Origin: CAVVAH01 sp963746175
GTDB taxonomy: Bacteria; Actinomycetota; Actinomycetes; JACCUZ01
Direction of reading: 5' to 3'
Length of the DNA stretch: 64,000 nucleotides
Assembly (NCBI GenBank): GCA_963746175.1
Contig: CAVVAH010000004.1
Location: forward strand, 186,001-250,000
Shown here: piece by piece, positions 1 through 8,568 of the stretch
Layout: every line of letters starts with the position of its first letter
Position numbering within the stretch: the first letter of the stretch is position 1
Made by a program: the position numbers and the translations under genes
The notes under the pieces: model-generated
Told to the model about the DNA's origin: nothing
The model's input: the letters and a program-made list of their open reading frames with translations, nothing else
The model's database searches: none

Positions 1-1
1 A

Positions 2-112
2 ATCGGTGCGCCGTTCGGCCGGACCGCTCTCGATGGGCTGGACCGGCTGCTCGCCGCCGGGCTCGGCGACCGCAACGAGAGCAGCATCATCGAGATCGCC
101 CGCCGAGCCTGA
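2..112 (+). CDS. C-terminal fragment, possibly a beta-hydroxyacid dehydrogenase family protein
   Basis: An open frame enters from the left edge and stops with TGA at 110-112, giving 36 residues ending LAAGLGDRNESSIIEIARRA. The amphipathic tail with a G-x-G-x-x-(D/N)-x-S pattern resembles the last helix of 3-hydroxyisobutyrate/6-phosphogluconate-type dehydrogenases, but the match is short and from memory. The frame has actinobacterial third-position GC bias. It converges on the glycosyltransferase that ends at 143, leaving 30 bases between them. The identity is weak; that it is the end of a real gene is more likely than not. Confidence 0.4.
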   Translation: MGAPFGRTALDGLDRLLAAGLGDRNESSIIEIARRA

Positions 113-142
113 CGGCCCGGCGTCGCCTCGGCACGCGGTCCC

Positions 143-1294
143 TCAGCGCTCGACGAGCGCGAAGACGGCCTCCCACTGGGCGAGCACCTGGTCCGGCGCG
201 AAGCGCGTGATGCTCGTCCGGGCCGCCGCGCCGTAGGCGCGACGCAAGGCCTCGTCGCCCATCAGCCGGTCGAGCCCGTCGGCCAGGGCGTCGACGTTGC
301 GCGGCGGCACCACGATGCCGTCGACGCCGTCGGTCACCATCTCGCGCACCCCCGGCGCGCAGTCGAAGGCGACCACGGCGAGCCCGCACGCCATGCCCTC
401 GGCGAGTGCCATCGGCAGGCCCTCGTGGATCGACGAGAGGGCGAACACCGACGACCCGACCAGGGCCTGCTCGATGTCGTCGGCCAGGCCGGGCAGCTCC
501 ACCCGGCCGGCCAGCCCGACCGCGGCGGCCTGCTTCTCCAGCGCGCCCTGCAGCGGCCCGGTGCCGTAGATCCGCAGCACCCAGTCCGGGTGCCGGTCGG
601 CGACCTTCGCGAAGGCGTCGACCAGCCGGTCGTAGCCCTTCTCGGGGGCCAGCCGGCCGGCGGCGACGACGGCGGGGTTGGTCAGGTCGCTCGAGCGCTC
701 CGGGTAGAACGACAGCGAGTTGTGCATGACCCCGACGTTGTTGAACCCCTCGAGCTCGAAGCGCGAGGCGTCGTGCTCCGTGAGCAGCAGCAGCAGGTCG
801 ACGTCGCGGTACCACTGCTGGACCCGTTCCCAGCGGGTCGAGCCGAGGGTGGCGTCGAACGACTCGTGGCTCATGCCGATGACGTGCAGGTGGTCGGTCT
901 CGGCCGGCCCGACCCAGTTCATCGACCAGATCTGCATGCACACCACGACGCCGTCGTCGACCTCGGCGAACACCGCCGACAGCCGGTCGACCGCGGCCCG
1001 GCGGGCGGTGTCGTGCGCCTCGCGGGCAGCTCGGACCCTCGGGTCGAGACGGGCCTTGAGGCCGGTCGCCTTGGGCGCCGCGGGTTCCCTCTCCTCGTTG
1101 AGGGTCAGCCACCGGTAGGGCCGGTGCCCGTAGTCGTGGACCTCGACGGCGTGCTGGATCCCGACGACGGTGACGCGGTGACCTCGCTCGTGCAGCATCG
1201 TCGCGAGGTTGTGGGTCACCCGCTGGACGCCGCCGAGCTCCTCGACGTTGTTGGCGACGAGGAAGACGTCGCGCGGCCGGTCGGTCCGCGTCAC
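143..1294 (-). CDS. GT4-family glycosyltransferase
   Basis: This 383-residue protein is a GT-B fold retaining glycosyltransferase expected to act on the cytoplasmic side during surface polymer assembly. The N-terminal half has the glycine-rich acceptor-side loop GGVQRVTHNLA near residue 20. The C-terminal half has the GT4 signature E-x7-E in HEGLPMALAEGMACG, which contacts the nucleotide-sugar, and a conserved GRLAPEKGYDRL segment. The GTG start at 1294 overlaps the stop of the upstream gene in a GTGA tetranucleotide, so translation is probably coupled. It is the last gene of the exporter/polymer operon that starts at 9381. Sugar donor and acceptor cannot be read from the sequence. An in-frame extension to 2170 lies antisense-like inside the upstream gene and was not used. 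Confidence 0.88.
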   Translation of the reverse strand: MTRTDRPRDVFLVANNVEELGGVQRVTHNLATMLHERGHRVTVVGIQHAVEVHDYGHRPYRWLTLNEEREPAAPKATGLKARLDPRVRAAREAHDTARRAAVDRLSAVFAEVDDGVVVCMQIWSMNWVGPAETDHLHVIGMSHESFDATLGSTRWERVQQWYRDVDLLLLLTEHDASRFELEGFNNVGVMHNSLSFYPERSSDLTNPAVVAAGRLAPEKGYDRLVDAFAKVADRHPDWVLRIYGTGPLQGALEKQAAAVGLAGRVELPGLADDIEQALVGSSVFALSSIHEGLPMALAEGMACGLAVVAFDCAPGVREMVTDGVDGIVVPPRNVDALADGLDRLMGDEALRRAYGAAARTSITRFAPDQVLAQWEAVFALVER

Positions 1295-4101
1295 GAACGG
1301 CCCTTGCGGAAGAACTCGTCGACGACGTGCTCGGCCGACCTTCCGGTCTCGTACTCGCAGAAGCGTCGCCGGAACTCGGCGTACCGCTCGGCGTACTTCT
1401 CGACGTCGTCGTCGACGGCCCTCAGTGCCTCGACGAGGGCGTCGGTGGTCTCGACCAGCGGTCCCGGTGCGATCTCCGGCAGGTCGAGGTACGTGCCACG
1501 CTCGTCGCGCACGTAGTCCTCGTAGTCGTAGGTGAAGAACACCATCGGCTTGCCGGTGTTGGCGAAGTCGAACATCACCGACGAGTAGTCGGTGACGAGG
1601 ACGTCGGCGACGAGCATCAGCTCGGTCACGTCGTGGTGCTTCGACACGTCGGCGGCGAACGGGGCGAACCGGTTGGACAGCTTGTAGGTGTCGAGGTAGT
1701 GGGTTCGCAGCAGGAGGAACGCGTCGTCGCCGAGCGCGCGCCGCGCCTGCTCCAGGTCGATCGGCAGGTCGTACGGCGTCTCGAGCCTCCTGGCCCGGTC
1801 GCGGAAGGTCGGGCAGTAGAGGACCAGCCGACGGTCGGCCGGCAGGCCGAGCTCGTGCTTCTTCGCGTCGACCCACTCCTGGTCCACGCCGCGCACCAGG
1901 AGGTCGTTGCGCGGCAGGCCCTTGCGCACCAGCGGACCGCTGTAGCCGTAGGACTTCACGAAGGTCTCGACGAAGTACTCGCTGGGTACGAGCAGCGCGC
2001 TCCAGCGCTTCATCATGGCCTTGTGCACGCGCCGCGTCGCGGCGCCGGCCCGCTCCAGGGCCGGCGAGTCGAAGCCCATCCGCTTCAGCGGGGTCCCGTG
2101 CCAGGTCTGGACGTACGTCGTCTCCGGACGCCGCGAGTACGTCCGGGGGAAGCCCTGGTTGTCGACCCACAGCTCGGCCCGCGCCATGTCGTGCACGTAG
2201 CGCCAGCTGTCACGGCGCACGAGCCGGCAGTCGGTCGGGAAGCCGTCGGTACGCCGGGCGTAGGACCACACCGGCCGGACACCGAGCCGGTCCAGCCCGG
2301 CCTCGACGGCGGCCTCGTAGATGTAGCGCGGGCTGTCGGAGTACTGCTTGCCCATGTGCGACTCGAACACCACGAGGCCGCGCTGCACCGGCAGCCGCCG
2401 GAACACCTTGTAGGCGAGCGTCTTGAGCGCGGTGTTGTTGCCGACGGCCTTGCTGGAGCGCCACCGCACCGAGTGGCGGGCCCGGCCCCCCAGCCGGCTG
2501 GCCCGCTCGACGGCAAGGGTCACGCCGGTGTCCGGTGCCTGCTGGAAGGCCAGGTTGAGCTTCGTGGTGACGAACGGCTCGACCCATCCCGGGGCGACTC
2601 CGCCGAGGCGCCCGCGCACCCGGACCGGCCGCCCGGAGACCATCGCCGGGTCGATCGAGAACGTCGTGACGTTCGTCTCGTCGCCCTTGGTGATCTCCAG
2701 CCGCAGGTCCCACACCGGCTCCCGCTGGTCGAGCGGTCCGAGCGCTCCGGCGAGGTCGACGACGGTGCGGTAGCGAAGCCGGTCACCCTCCAGCGACCAG
2801 TCCGGCACCGCGTGGGTGCGCCGGGTCGCGCCACCCCGGTTACGCACCGACACCTGCAGCCGGAGGTCGTCGCCGGAGCCGAGCCGGCCCAGCTGGTTGA
2901 CCACCTCACCCTCGAGGTGAAGGCGGCTGCCCTCGACGCGGGCTGCGGTGACGTCGTTGAACAGGTTCAGCCGGGTGAACGGCAGCCGGTGGAAGCCCAT
3001 GTCGGTGACGTCCATGACCGCGCGGTCCTCGGCCGTGTCGAGGTACTTCGCCGTCCAGTAGACCCGGCCCTCCCGCTCGACGAGGTCGGTCGAGAGCTTG
3101 AAGCCGTAGCGCAGGTAGTCGACGCAGCGCAGCGTCTCCTCGACGTCCAGCCGCCGGATCATCGCGACGCAGATCCGCTCCAGCGGATAGGTCATGGCAA
3201 GGGTCTCGTCGCTGATCGTCGCGCAGTAGTCGGCCGCCAGCTGGACGAACCGCTGCTGGTAGTCGGCGTCGCGGTGCGCGAGGTCGGTGAGGTAGAGCTT
3301 GAGGTCGTGGCGGACGAACTTGAAGTCCTTCCAGACCTTGAGGTCGGCGGCGTCGTTCTCGCGCAGGTACTCGTCCATCATCCGGTGCACCGCGACGCGG
3401 TCCCGGAAGTTCTCGAACTCGTGCCGGCGCTGGGTGATGGATGCCTCCTCGGCGTCCTCCACCACCCGCCAGTAGTAGACGTCGTTGGGGATGACCGCGA
3501 TGCCCTCGGCCTGGCAGTAGACCTCGGTGGAGAACAGCGAGTCCTCGTAGTGGACGCCCTCAGGGAACCGGATCGCGTGCCGGTCGAGGAACTCGCGCCG
3601 GTAGATCTTGTTGGTCGACAGCGGGTCGAAGAACAACGCGGGGTTCTCCCGGACACCGCGGTAGAACGCCCGGCCGGCGGCGAACAGGTCCTTCGCCCAC
3701 GGGGTCTGCCGGCCCTTGGTGAGGTTCTCCCGGATCACCCGGCCGGCGACGACGTCGGCGCCGGTGCGCTCCGCGGCCACCAGCATGTTCTTGCAGGCGT
3801 GCCGCTCGTAGTAGTCGTCGCTGTCGAGGAACATGACGTAGCGGCCGCGAGCCCGGTCCATGCCGGTGTTGCGCGGCCGGCTGCAGCCGCCGCTGTTCTC
3901 CGTGAGCCGGACCACCGTGATCCGGCCGTCCTCGCGAGCCAGCTCGTCTGCGACGTCGGCGGACCCGTCGGTGGACGCGTCGTCTACCACGAGGACCTCG
4001 AGGTTGCGCAGCGTCTGGTCGAGGACCGAGCGCAGCGCCCTCGGCAGGTTCGCGCGGTCGTTGAAGCAGATGACGACCACCGACACGTCCGGGGCGTCCA
4101 C
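1291..4101 (-). CDS. Bifunctional GT2 glycosyltransferase / TagF-like polyol-phosphate transferase
   Basis: This 936-residue protein has two catalytic parts. Residues about 5-230 are a GT2 domain beginning DVSVVVICFNDR with the metal-binding motif MFLDSDDYY. The last ~370 residues are a CDP-glycerol glycerophosphotransferase (TagF/TagB) domain with TWHGTPLKRMGFD and VTDYSSVMFDFANTGKPMVF, the histidine-bearing and nucleotide-binding motifs of that family. The middle ~300 residues are probably a linking beta domain. Enzymes of this build transfer glycerol- or other polyol-phosphate from a CDP donor onto a growing wall teichoic acid chain. The GTG start at 4101 is chosen because a strong GAGGAGGA ribosome site lies at 4111-4118, nine bases away. 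It sits 67 bases downstream of another GT2 gene in the same operon. The polyol used is unknown. Confidence 0.87.
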   Translation of the reverse strand: MDAPDVSVVVICFNDRANLPRALRSVLDQTLRNLEVLVVDDASTDGSADVADELAREDGRITVVRLTENSGGCSRPRNTGMDRARGRYVMFLDSDDYYERHACKNMLVAAERTGADVVAGRVIRENLTKGRQTPWAKDLFAAGRAFYRGVRENPALFFDPLSTNKIYRREFLDRHAIRFPEGVHYEDSLFSTEVYCQAEGIAVIPNDVYYWRVVEDAEEASITQRRHEFENFRDRVAVHRMMDEYLRENDAADLKVWKDFKFVRHDLKLYLTDLAHRDADYQQRFVQLAADYCATISDETLAMTYPLERICVAMIRRLDVEETLRCVDYLRYGFKLSTDLVEREGRVYWTAKYLDTAEDRAVMDVTDMGFHRLPFTRLNLFNDVTAARVEGSRLHLEGEVVNQLGRLGSGDDLRLQVSVRNRGGATRRTHAVPDWSLEGDRLRYRTVVDLAGALGPLDQREPVWDLRLEITKGDETNVTTFSIDPAMVSGRPVRVRGRLGGVAPGWVEPFVTTKLNLAFQQAPDTGVTLAVERASRLGGRARHSVRWRSSKAVGNNTALKTLAYKVFRRLPVQRGLVVFESHMGKQYSDSPRYIYEAAVEAGLDRLGVRPVWSYARRTDGFPTDCRLVRRDSWRYVHDMARAELWVDNQGFPRTYSRRPETTYVQTWHGTPLKRMGFDSPALERAGAATRRVHKAMMKRWSALLVPSEYFVETFVKSYGYSGPLVRKGLPRNDLLVRGVDQEWVDAKKHELGLPADRRLVLYCPTFRDRARRLETPYDLPIDLEQARRALGDDAFLLLRTHYLDTYKLSNRFAPFAADVSKHHDVTELMLVADVLVTDYSSVMFDFANTGKPMVFFTYDYEDYVRDERGTYLDLPEIAPGPLVETTDALVEALRAVDDDVEKYAERYAEFRRRFCEYETGRSAEHVVDEFFRKGRS

Positions 4102-4168
4102 GGGCAGCACTCCTCCTCGTCCACAGGTCGTGTCGGCAGCCACCAACTCTAGGCGGCCCACCTGAACG

Positions 4169-5035
4169 TCAGATGACCGGCGGTCGGCCGGCGCGCGTGA
4201 GCCGCCACGCCGTCCGCCAGCGCATCGGCCGCCGTTCGCCGGCGCCCGGGCCCCAGCCCTCGCGGAACCCGGAGAACCACACCGCGAGCAACCTCGGCGA
4301 GCGCAGCCGGAGCACGGTGACCACCGTCCAGACACCCAGGTAGACGACGAGCAGCGGCCCCGGCAGGTTCCGCCGCGCCACCCAGACGCGGTTCCTCGCG
4401 TTGTTGCGGTAGTAGACGTCGTGCCTCGCCGGTGACGTGGCCGGGTGGTTGACCACCACGTCCGGCTCGTACCAGGTCACGTGCCCGGCGTCCCACAGCT
4501 TCCAGACCAGGTCGATGCTCTCGTGACCGTAGAAGAAGTGCCCCGGCCAGCCGCCGGCCTCCTCGAAGGCCGCCCGGCGCACGACGAAGGTGCCCTCCCA
4601 GACCCAGCCGACGACGCCGGGGCGCAACGGGTCCCGCCCGCCCGGTCGGGGCACCCACCGCGTGGGTGCGGGCTTACCGGTGGGGTCCACCGGGCGGGGC
4701 TGCACGGCAGCGATCCGACGGTCGCGCTCGAGGACGGCGCACAGCCGCGCCAGGACGTCCTCGGTCGGCAGGTAGGCGTCGTCGTCGTAGAAGAACAGCA
4801 CCTCCCCGCGCGCCTCGGCGGCACCGACGTTGCGGCCCTCGGGGATGCCGACGTTCTCCGGCAGGTGCACGGTGCGCACCCCGTCGGGGAGGCCGACCGG
4901 CTGCCAGCCGTTGCCGACCACCACGACGTCCAGGTCGACACCCTGCTGCGCGAGCAGCGACTCGAGGGCGCGCGGGAAGTCGACCGGACGGGTGCCCATG
5001 CTCAGGACCACCGCCCCGACGGTCGGGCGGGTCAC
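4169..5035 (-). CDS. GT2-family glycosyltransferase
   Basis: A 288-residue inverting GT-A glycosyltransferase. The N-terminal beta-strand is VGAVVLSMGTRP, followed by the strand LDVVVVGNG, the donor motif FFYDDDAYLP (DxD) near residue 95, and a downstream GHESIDLVWKLWDAG segment that fits the acidic catalytic-base region. A hydrophobic stretch LLVVYLGVWTVVTVLRL near the C-terminus could hold the enzyme at the membrane. GTG at 5035 overlaps the preceding stop by four bases (GTGA), consistent with coupled translation from the CDP-alcohol phosphotransferase gene. It is part of the surface polymer operon and probably adds a sugar to the lipid-linked intermediate; the substrate is not determinable. 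Confidence 0.88.
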   Translation of the reverse strand: MTRPTVGAVVLSMGTRPVDFPRALESLLAQQGVDLDVVVVGNGWQPVGLPDGVRTVHLPENVGIPEGRNVGAAEARGEVLFFYDDDAYLPTEDVLARLCAVLERDRRIAAVQPRPVDPTGKPAPTRWVPRPGGRDPLRPGVVGWVWEGTFVVRRAAFEEAGGWPGHFFYGHESIDLVWKLWDAGHVTWYEPDVVVNHPATSPARHDVYYRNNARNRVWVARRNLPGPLLVVYLGVWTVVTVLRLRSPRLLAVWFSGFREGWGPGAGERRPMRWRTAWRLTRAGRPPVI

Positions 5036-5814
5036 CGGAGCCGGCTCGAGCTGAGGACGGCGGCAAGGTGCCCGAGCACGGTCACGGCCGCGACCGGCAC
5101 GAGCACCGCGACGAGCACCCGCGTCGCGTCCAGGCCGCCACCGGACGCGGCGTCCACGACGCCGGCAACCAGTGCCAGCAGCGTCATCTCGATCGAGTGG
5201 AACACCCGGTGGAACGGCACGAACCTCGCCAGCGCGCGCAGCCGGGCGACCGACGAGACGCGCGGCGCGGCCTCCTCCGCTCGGTCCTGCAGCCGGGGCA
5301 GGTCGTTCGCCGCCCGGGCGATGTGCACCGCGTCGTTGAGCGACTTGTTCACGAGGACGAGCACGGCGAGGACCGCTCCCAGGGTGGTCCACCCCCCGAG
5401 CGACCCGAACCCGCCGTCGGCGCGCACCCCGAGCGCCAGCGGGATCGCGGTCTCGGCCACCGTGTGACCCAGCTTGTCGAGGAAGAACCCCACCGGCGAG
5501 AAGGTCTGCCGCCAGCGCGCCACCTCGCCGTCGCAGCAGTCCCAGAGCATCTGCAGCTGGCCGAGCAGGGCGGCCAGCACGGCGCCCATCAGCCCCGGGA
5601 CCAGCAGCGCGGCGCCGGCCGCGGCACCGGTGACGATCATCAGGACGGTGACGCCGTTCGCCGTGATGGCCGTCCCGAGCAGGACCCGGGTGACGTACGG
5701 CGACAGGCGGCGCTGGTAGAGGTCGCCGGTCCAGTGCTCGGCGTTGCGCCGCCCGGTCACCGACGGCGGCTGGGTCACCGCGCGCAGCTCGGCGATGCTC
5801 GGGCGCTCAGGCAC
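5032..5814 (-). CDS. CDP-alcohol phosphotransferase family membrane protein with altered last motif residue
   Basis: A 260-residue integral membrane enzyme family member with about six hydrophobic segments. Family members move a phospho-alcohol or phosphatidyl group between a CDP-alcohol and an acceptor. The signature is clear at DCCDGEVAR, then GFFLD, but the fourth aspartate of the D-x2-D-G-x2-A-R...G-x3-D-x3-D motif, the presumed catalytic base, is His (codon at 5462-5464). The paralogue encoded just upstream keeps all four aspartates. GTG at 5814 is preferred because GAAGGAG lies six bases before it; this gives an eight-base overlap with the upstream gene. ATG at 5841 or 5859 would add 9-15 residues. 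It may be an inactive partner or have shifted chemistry. Confidence 0.8.
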   Translation of the reverse strand: MPERPSIAELRAVTQPPSVTGRRNAEHWTGDLYQRRLSPYVTRVLLGTAITANGVTVLMIVTGAAAGAALLVPGLMGAVLAALLGQLQMLWDCCDGEVARWRQTFSPVGFFLDKLGHTVAETAIPLALGVRADGGFGSLGGWTTLGAVLAVLVLVNKSLNDAVHIARAANDLPRLQDRAEEAAPRVSSVARLRALARFVPFHRVFHSIEMTLLALVAGVVDAASGGGLDATRVLVAVLVPVAAVTVLGHLAAVLSSSRLR

Positions 5815-7693
5815 CGGCAGCTCCTTCGCTCGGGTCGGCATCGGTGACGAGGTCGTCATGGGACCGCACCTCGCGCAGCAGCCGCGCCGGCTCGGCCCCG
5901 AGGAAGAGGATGCCGAGGCCGGCCGCGAGCAGCCACACGCCCCCCTCGCCGACCCCTTCGTCCGCGGTACCCACGCCGGCGAGCACCGCCACCACCAGCA
6001 CCCGGCCGACGACGCCGAGACCGAGCAGCCGGGTGACCGGTCCGGGCGGTCGAAGACCCTGCAGCACCCGGTACAGCCCGTCGTAGTGGTGCGACGCCAC
6101 CACGAGCAGCAGCGCGAACGTGGCGGCACCGGCCGACCCGCCGGGGAGCGCAGCCGTCAGGCCGAGCACGGCGGAGTACTCGACGACCCGCAGCAGCGCG
6201 GGCCGGACCCACAGGAATCGCTGCCGGCCGTGCACGCCGCCGGCGACCAGGTCCTCGACCGCGGGCGGCAGCAGCGGCGCGCCGTCGACCTGGGCACGCA
6301 CGATCTCGTGCTCCCGGGGCGAGACCGGCCCCGGCCGCCAGGCACGGGTCCGCAGGGTGCGGCCCGCACCGACGTAGAGGAGCGAGCCGAGGCCGAGCAG
6401 GAGGAGCACGGCGAGGCCGACGCTGGGCAGCCCGGCCAGCGCGAAGACCGACAGCACGGTCCAGCGCTCGCCGATGCCGAGGTGCAGGACCTTCTTCAGC
6501 CAGCCGACCGCCGGGCGGCCCGCTGAGGCGCGCCGGCTGAGCTGGACCGCCCGTGGCGCCGCCGCCACGTCGACGCCGCTGTCCGCTGCGCCTGCCGGGT
6601 GGGCCGGGTCGGCGGGGTCACCGAGCGGAGCGGTCACGGTCTCGGCCTCGCGCAGGCCCTTGACGGCCGTGAACGTGTAGTCCGTCGCGTGGCGCGCGGT
6701 CTGCAGCGTGAGCATCGCGGCCGCCAGCAGCCAGCCCGTGCGGCCGGCGTCAGCTCCCCAGGCGAGCCCGCCGTAGCAGGCGAACTCCTTGAGCCGGTCC
6801 GTCGACGCGTCCAGCCAGGCGCCGACCGGCGAGAACATGCGCCGGTAGCGCGCCACGTCGCCGTCGACGCAGTCGACGACGAGGGACAGCTGCAGCAGGA
6901 CCGCGCCCGCGACCAGAGCCGGCCTGCTGCCGACGGCGAACGCGGCGGCGGCGGCGAGGCCGACCACGACCGAGAGCAGCGTGACCTGGTTCGGCGTCAG
7001 GCCGAGCCGCAGCGCGACGGGCGTGAGGCGACGGGCCAGCGGCCGGTGCACGAAGGTCGCGACGAACGCGTCCTCCGCCTTGGCCGCCCGCCGGAACCGG
7101 ACCGCGTGCACGGCGGCCGGATCCATGGCGTCCAGCCGCGACTGCACCTCCCGGGCGGCCTCGTCGTCGCCGCGGGCCCACGGCCACGGGTCGAGCAGCA
7201 CCGCACCGACGCGGACACCGCTGCGGACCAGCCCCAGCACGAGGTACGCCGTGGGGTCACCGGTCCAGCCCCGCTCCCGGGCGAGCGCGGCCAGCTCGCC
7301 CGCCACCGCGGCCGCCGCCTCGCGGTCGCCCGCACCCACGCGCACCGCGCCGGTGAAGGTCGTCTCGACCGGGTCGGCGGCGTGCGCCGGTGTCGCCACG
7401 GCGACGACGCGAGCGGCCCGCACCCGGAGGTCGGCCGCGTCCGCGGACCCCCGGCTCGCGAGCACCGCCGTGCCAGGGCGCGGGTCGTCGGCCAGGTCCG
7501 CGAGCGCCTCGGGGTGCCGCTGCAGGTCGGAGGGCACCAGCAGCAGCGGCCCGGACCCGGACGTGATCGCGTCGCCGAGAGCGGCCAGTCCGGTCGCCAG
7601 GTCCGTCGCGGGACCGAGGACGACCGGGCGTTGCCGCGCGACGCCTCCTCCGCCGCTCGCCCCGCGCCCCGTCGCCGGCCGACGAGTGGTCAC
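5807..7693 (-). CDS. DUF5941-type protein with CDP-alcohol phosphotransferase domain
   Basis: A 628-residue multidomain protein. Residues about 20-205 are a Rossmann-like region (PVVLGPATDLATGLAALGD, then GPLLLVPSDL) that looks like a nucleotidyltransferase fold without the glycine-rich G-x-G-x-R-L loop. Residues about 215-370 are a CDP-alcohol phosphotransferase with an intact motif, DCVDGDVARYRRMFSPVG followed by WLDASTD. The C-terminal ~200 residues carry more hydrophobic helices, matching what I recall as the DUF5941 arrangement. The architecture recalls fused inositol-phosphate cytidylyltransferase/DIPP synthase enzymes. GTG at 7693 overlaps the ABC ATPase stop in GTGA. It probably forms a phosphodiester-linked polyol precursor for the polymer made by this operon; the actual substrate is unknown. 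Confidence 0.8.
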   Translation of the reverse strand: MTTRRPATGRGASGGGGVARQRPVVLGPATDLATGLAALGDAITSGSGPLLLVPSDLQRHPEALADLADDPRPGTAVLASRGSADAADLRVRAARVVAVATPAHAADPVETTFTGAVRVGAGDREAAAAVAGELAALARERGWTGDPTAYLVLGLVRSGVRVGAVLLDPWPWARGDDEAAREVQSRLDAMDPAAVHAVRFRRAAKAEDAFVATFVHRPLARRLTPVALRLGLTPNQVTLLSVVVGLAAAAAFAVGSRPALVAGAVLLQLSLVVDCVDGDVARYRRMFSPVGAWLDASTDRLKEFACYGGLAWGADAGRTGWLLAAAMLTLQTARHATDYTFTAVKGLREAETVTAPLGDPADPAHPAGAADSGVDVAAAPRAVQLSRRASAGRPAVGWLKKVLHLGIGERWTVLSVFALAGLPSVGLAVLLLLGLGSLLYVGAGRTLRTRAWRPGPVSPREHEIVRAQVDGAPLLPPAVEDLVAGGVHGRQRFLWVRPALLRVVEYSAVLGLTAALPGGSAGAATFALLLVVASHHYDGLYRVLQGLRPPGPVTRLLGLGVVGRVLVVAVLAGVGTADEGVGEGGVWLLAAGLGILFLGAEPARLLREVRSHDDLVTDADPSEGAAGA

Positions 7694-8568
7694 AGGTACT
7701 GGGCCCGCCGGGCCTCGATGTCGGCGCGGTAGAGCGCCAGCGACTCCTCGATGGGGGCGTCAGCGACGAGGGTGCCGCCCTGGAGGTAGAGGCCACGGGT
7801 GCAGAACCGCTTGAGGTCGCCCTCGTTGTGCGACACCAGGAACAGCGTGCGGCCGCCGGACAGGAGCTCCTGCATCCGCAGGTAGCACTTCTCGCGGAAG
7901 GCCCGGTCACCGACCGCGAGCACCTCGTCGACCAGCACGATCGGCTCGTCCAGCGTGGTGATGACGGAGAACCCGAGTCGCACCTTCATGCCCGACGAGA
8001 AGTGCCGGAAGGGGGTGTCGAGGAAGTCGCCGACCTCGGCGAAGTCGACGATCTCGTCGAACTTCGCGGCGATCTGCTTCTTGGACAGGCCGTGCAGCCC
8101 CGCGGTGAGCCAGATGTTGTCGCGGGCGGTGAGGTCGCCCTCGAACCCACCGGTGACCTCGATGAGTGGCGCGACCCCGCCGTTCACGCGGATCTTCCCG
8201 GCGTCCGGGAGGAGGACGCCGGCGATGAGCTTGAGCAGCGTGCTCTTGCCCTGCCCGTTGCCGCCGACCAGGCCGACGGCTTCGCCCTGCTCGATCTGGA
8301 AGCTCACGTTGCGCAGCGCCCAGAACTCGTGGTGCTTGCGCTTCTTGCCCGTGCCCTTCGCCCCCTTGCCACCCCCCGGCCGGTCCGGCCGGTCCGGCCG
8401 GTCGCGCCGCCCGGGACGGTCCGCCCGGGGCCGTCTCACCGGCGTGACCGGCTGGTCGGGGGCCGCCGCCGCGGCGGGCGTGGCGAACATGTCGCGCAGC
8501 CGCTTGTTGCGCCGCTTGTTGCGCGCGAAGTGGATGCCGAGGTTGCGGGCCTCGATGACGAAGGGCAC
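7690..8568 (-). CDS. wzt: Wzt/TagH-type ABC exporter ATPase
   Basis: A 292-residue nucleotide-binding subunit that powers export of a lipid-linked polysaccharide or teichoic acid through the permease encoded next to it. Walker A is GGNGQGKSTLL, the signature is the polysaccharide-exporter variant FSSGMKVRLGFS in place of LSGGQ, and Walker B is PIVLVDEVLAVGD. Between the first beta-strand region (to about residue 30) and the core (from about residue 82) is a charged low-complexity insert with repeated DRP/GRR and a GKGAKGTGKKRKHH tail, unusual for the family. GTG at 8568 directly abuts the permease stop, with AAGGAG six bases upstream. There is no long C-terminal carbohydrate-binding domain, so it is the short TagH-like form. 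Confidence 0.92.
   Translation of the reverse strand: MPFVIEARNLGIHFARNKRRNKRLRDMFATPAAAAAPDQPVTPVRRPRADRPGRRDRPDRPDRPGGGKGAKGTGKKRKHHEFWALRNVSFQIEQGEAVGLVGGNGQGKSTLLKLIAGVLLPDAGKIRVNGGVAPLIEVTGGFEGDLTARDNIWLTAGLHGLSKKQIAAKFDEIVDFAEVGDFLDTPFRHFSSGMKVRLGFSVITTLDEPIVLVDEVLAVGDRAFREKCYLRMQELLSGGRTLFLVSHNEGDLKRFCTRGLYLQGGTLVADAPIEESLALYRADIEARRAQYL

Noticed and set aside
425..1516. A 363-codon plus-strand frame
   Set aside because: It is antisense to the GT4 gene, which has the E-x7-E motif and coupled start; the plus-strand product is Val/Gly/Arg/Asp-rich without domains.
1327..4152. A 941-codon open frame on the plus strand
   Set aside because: It mirrors the GT2/TagF-like gene, with Val/Glu/Arg/His-rich low-complexity sequence typical of an antisense shadow.
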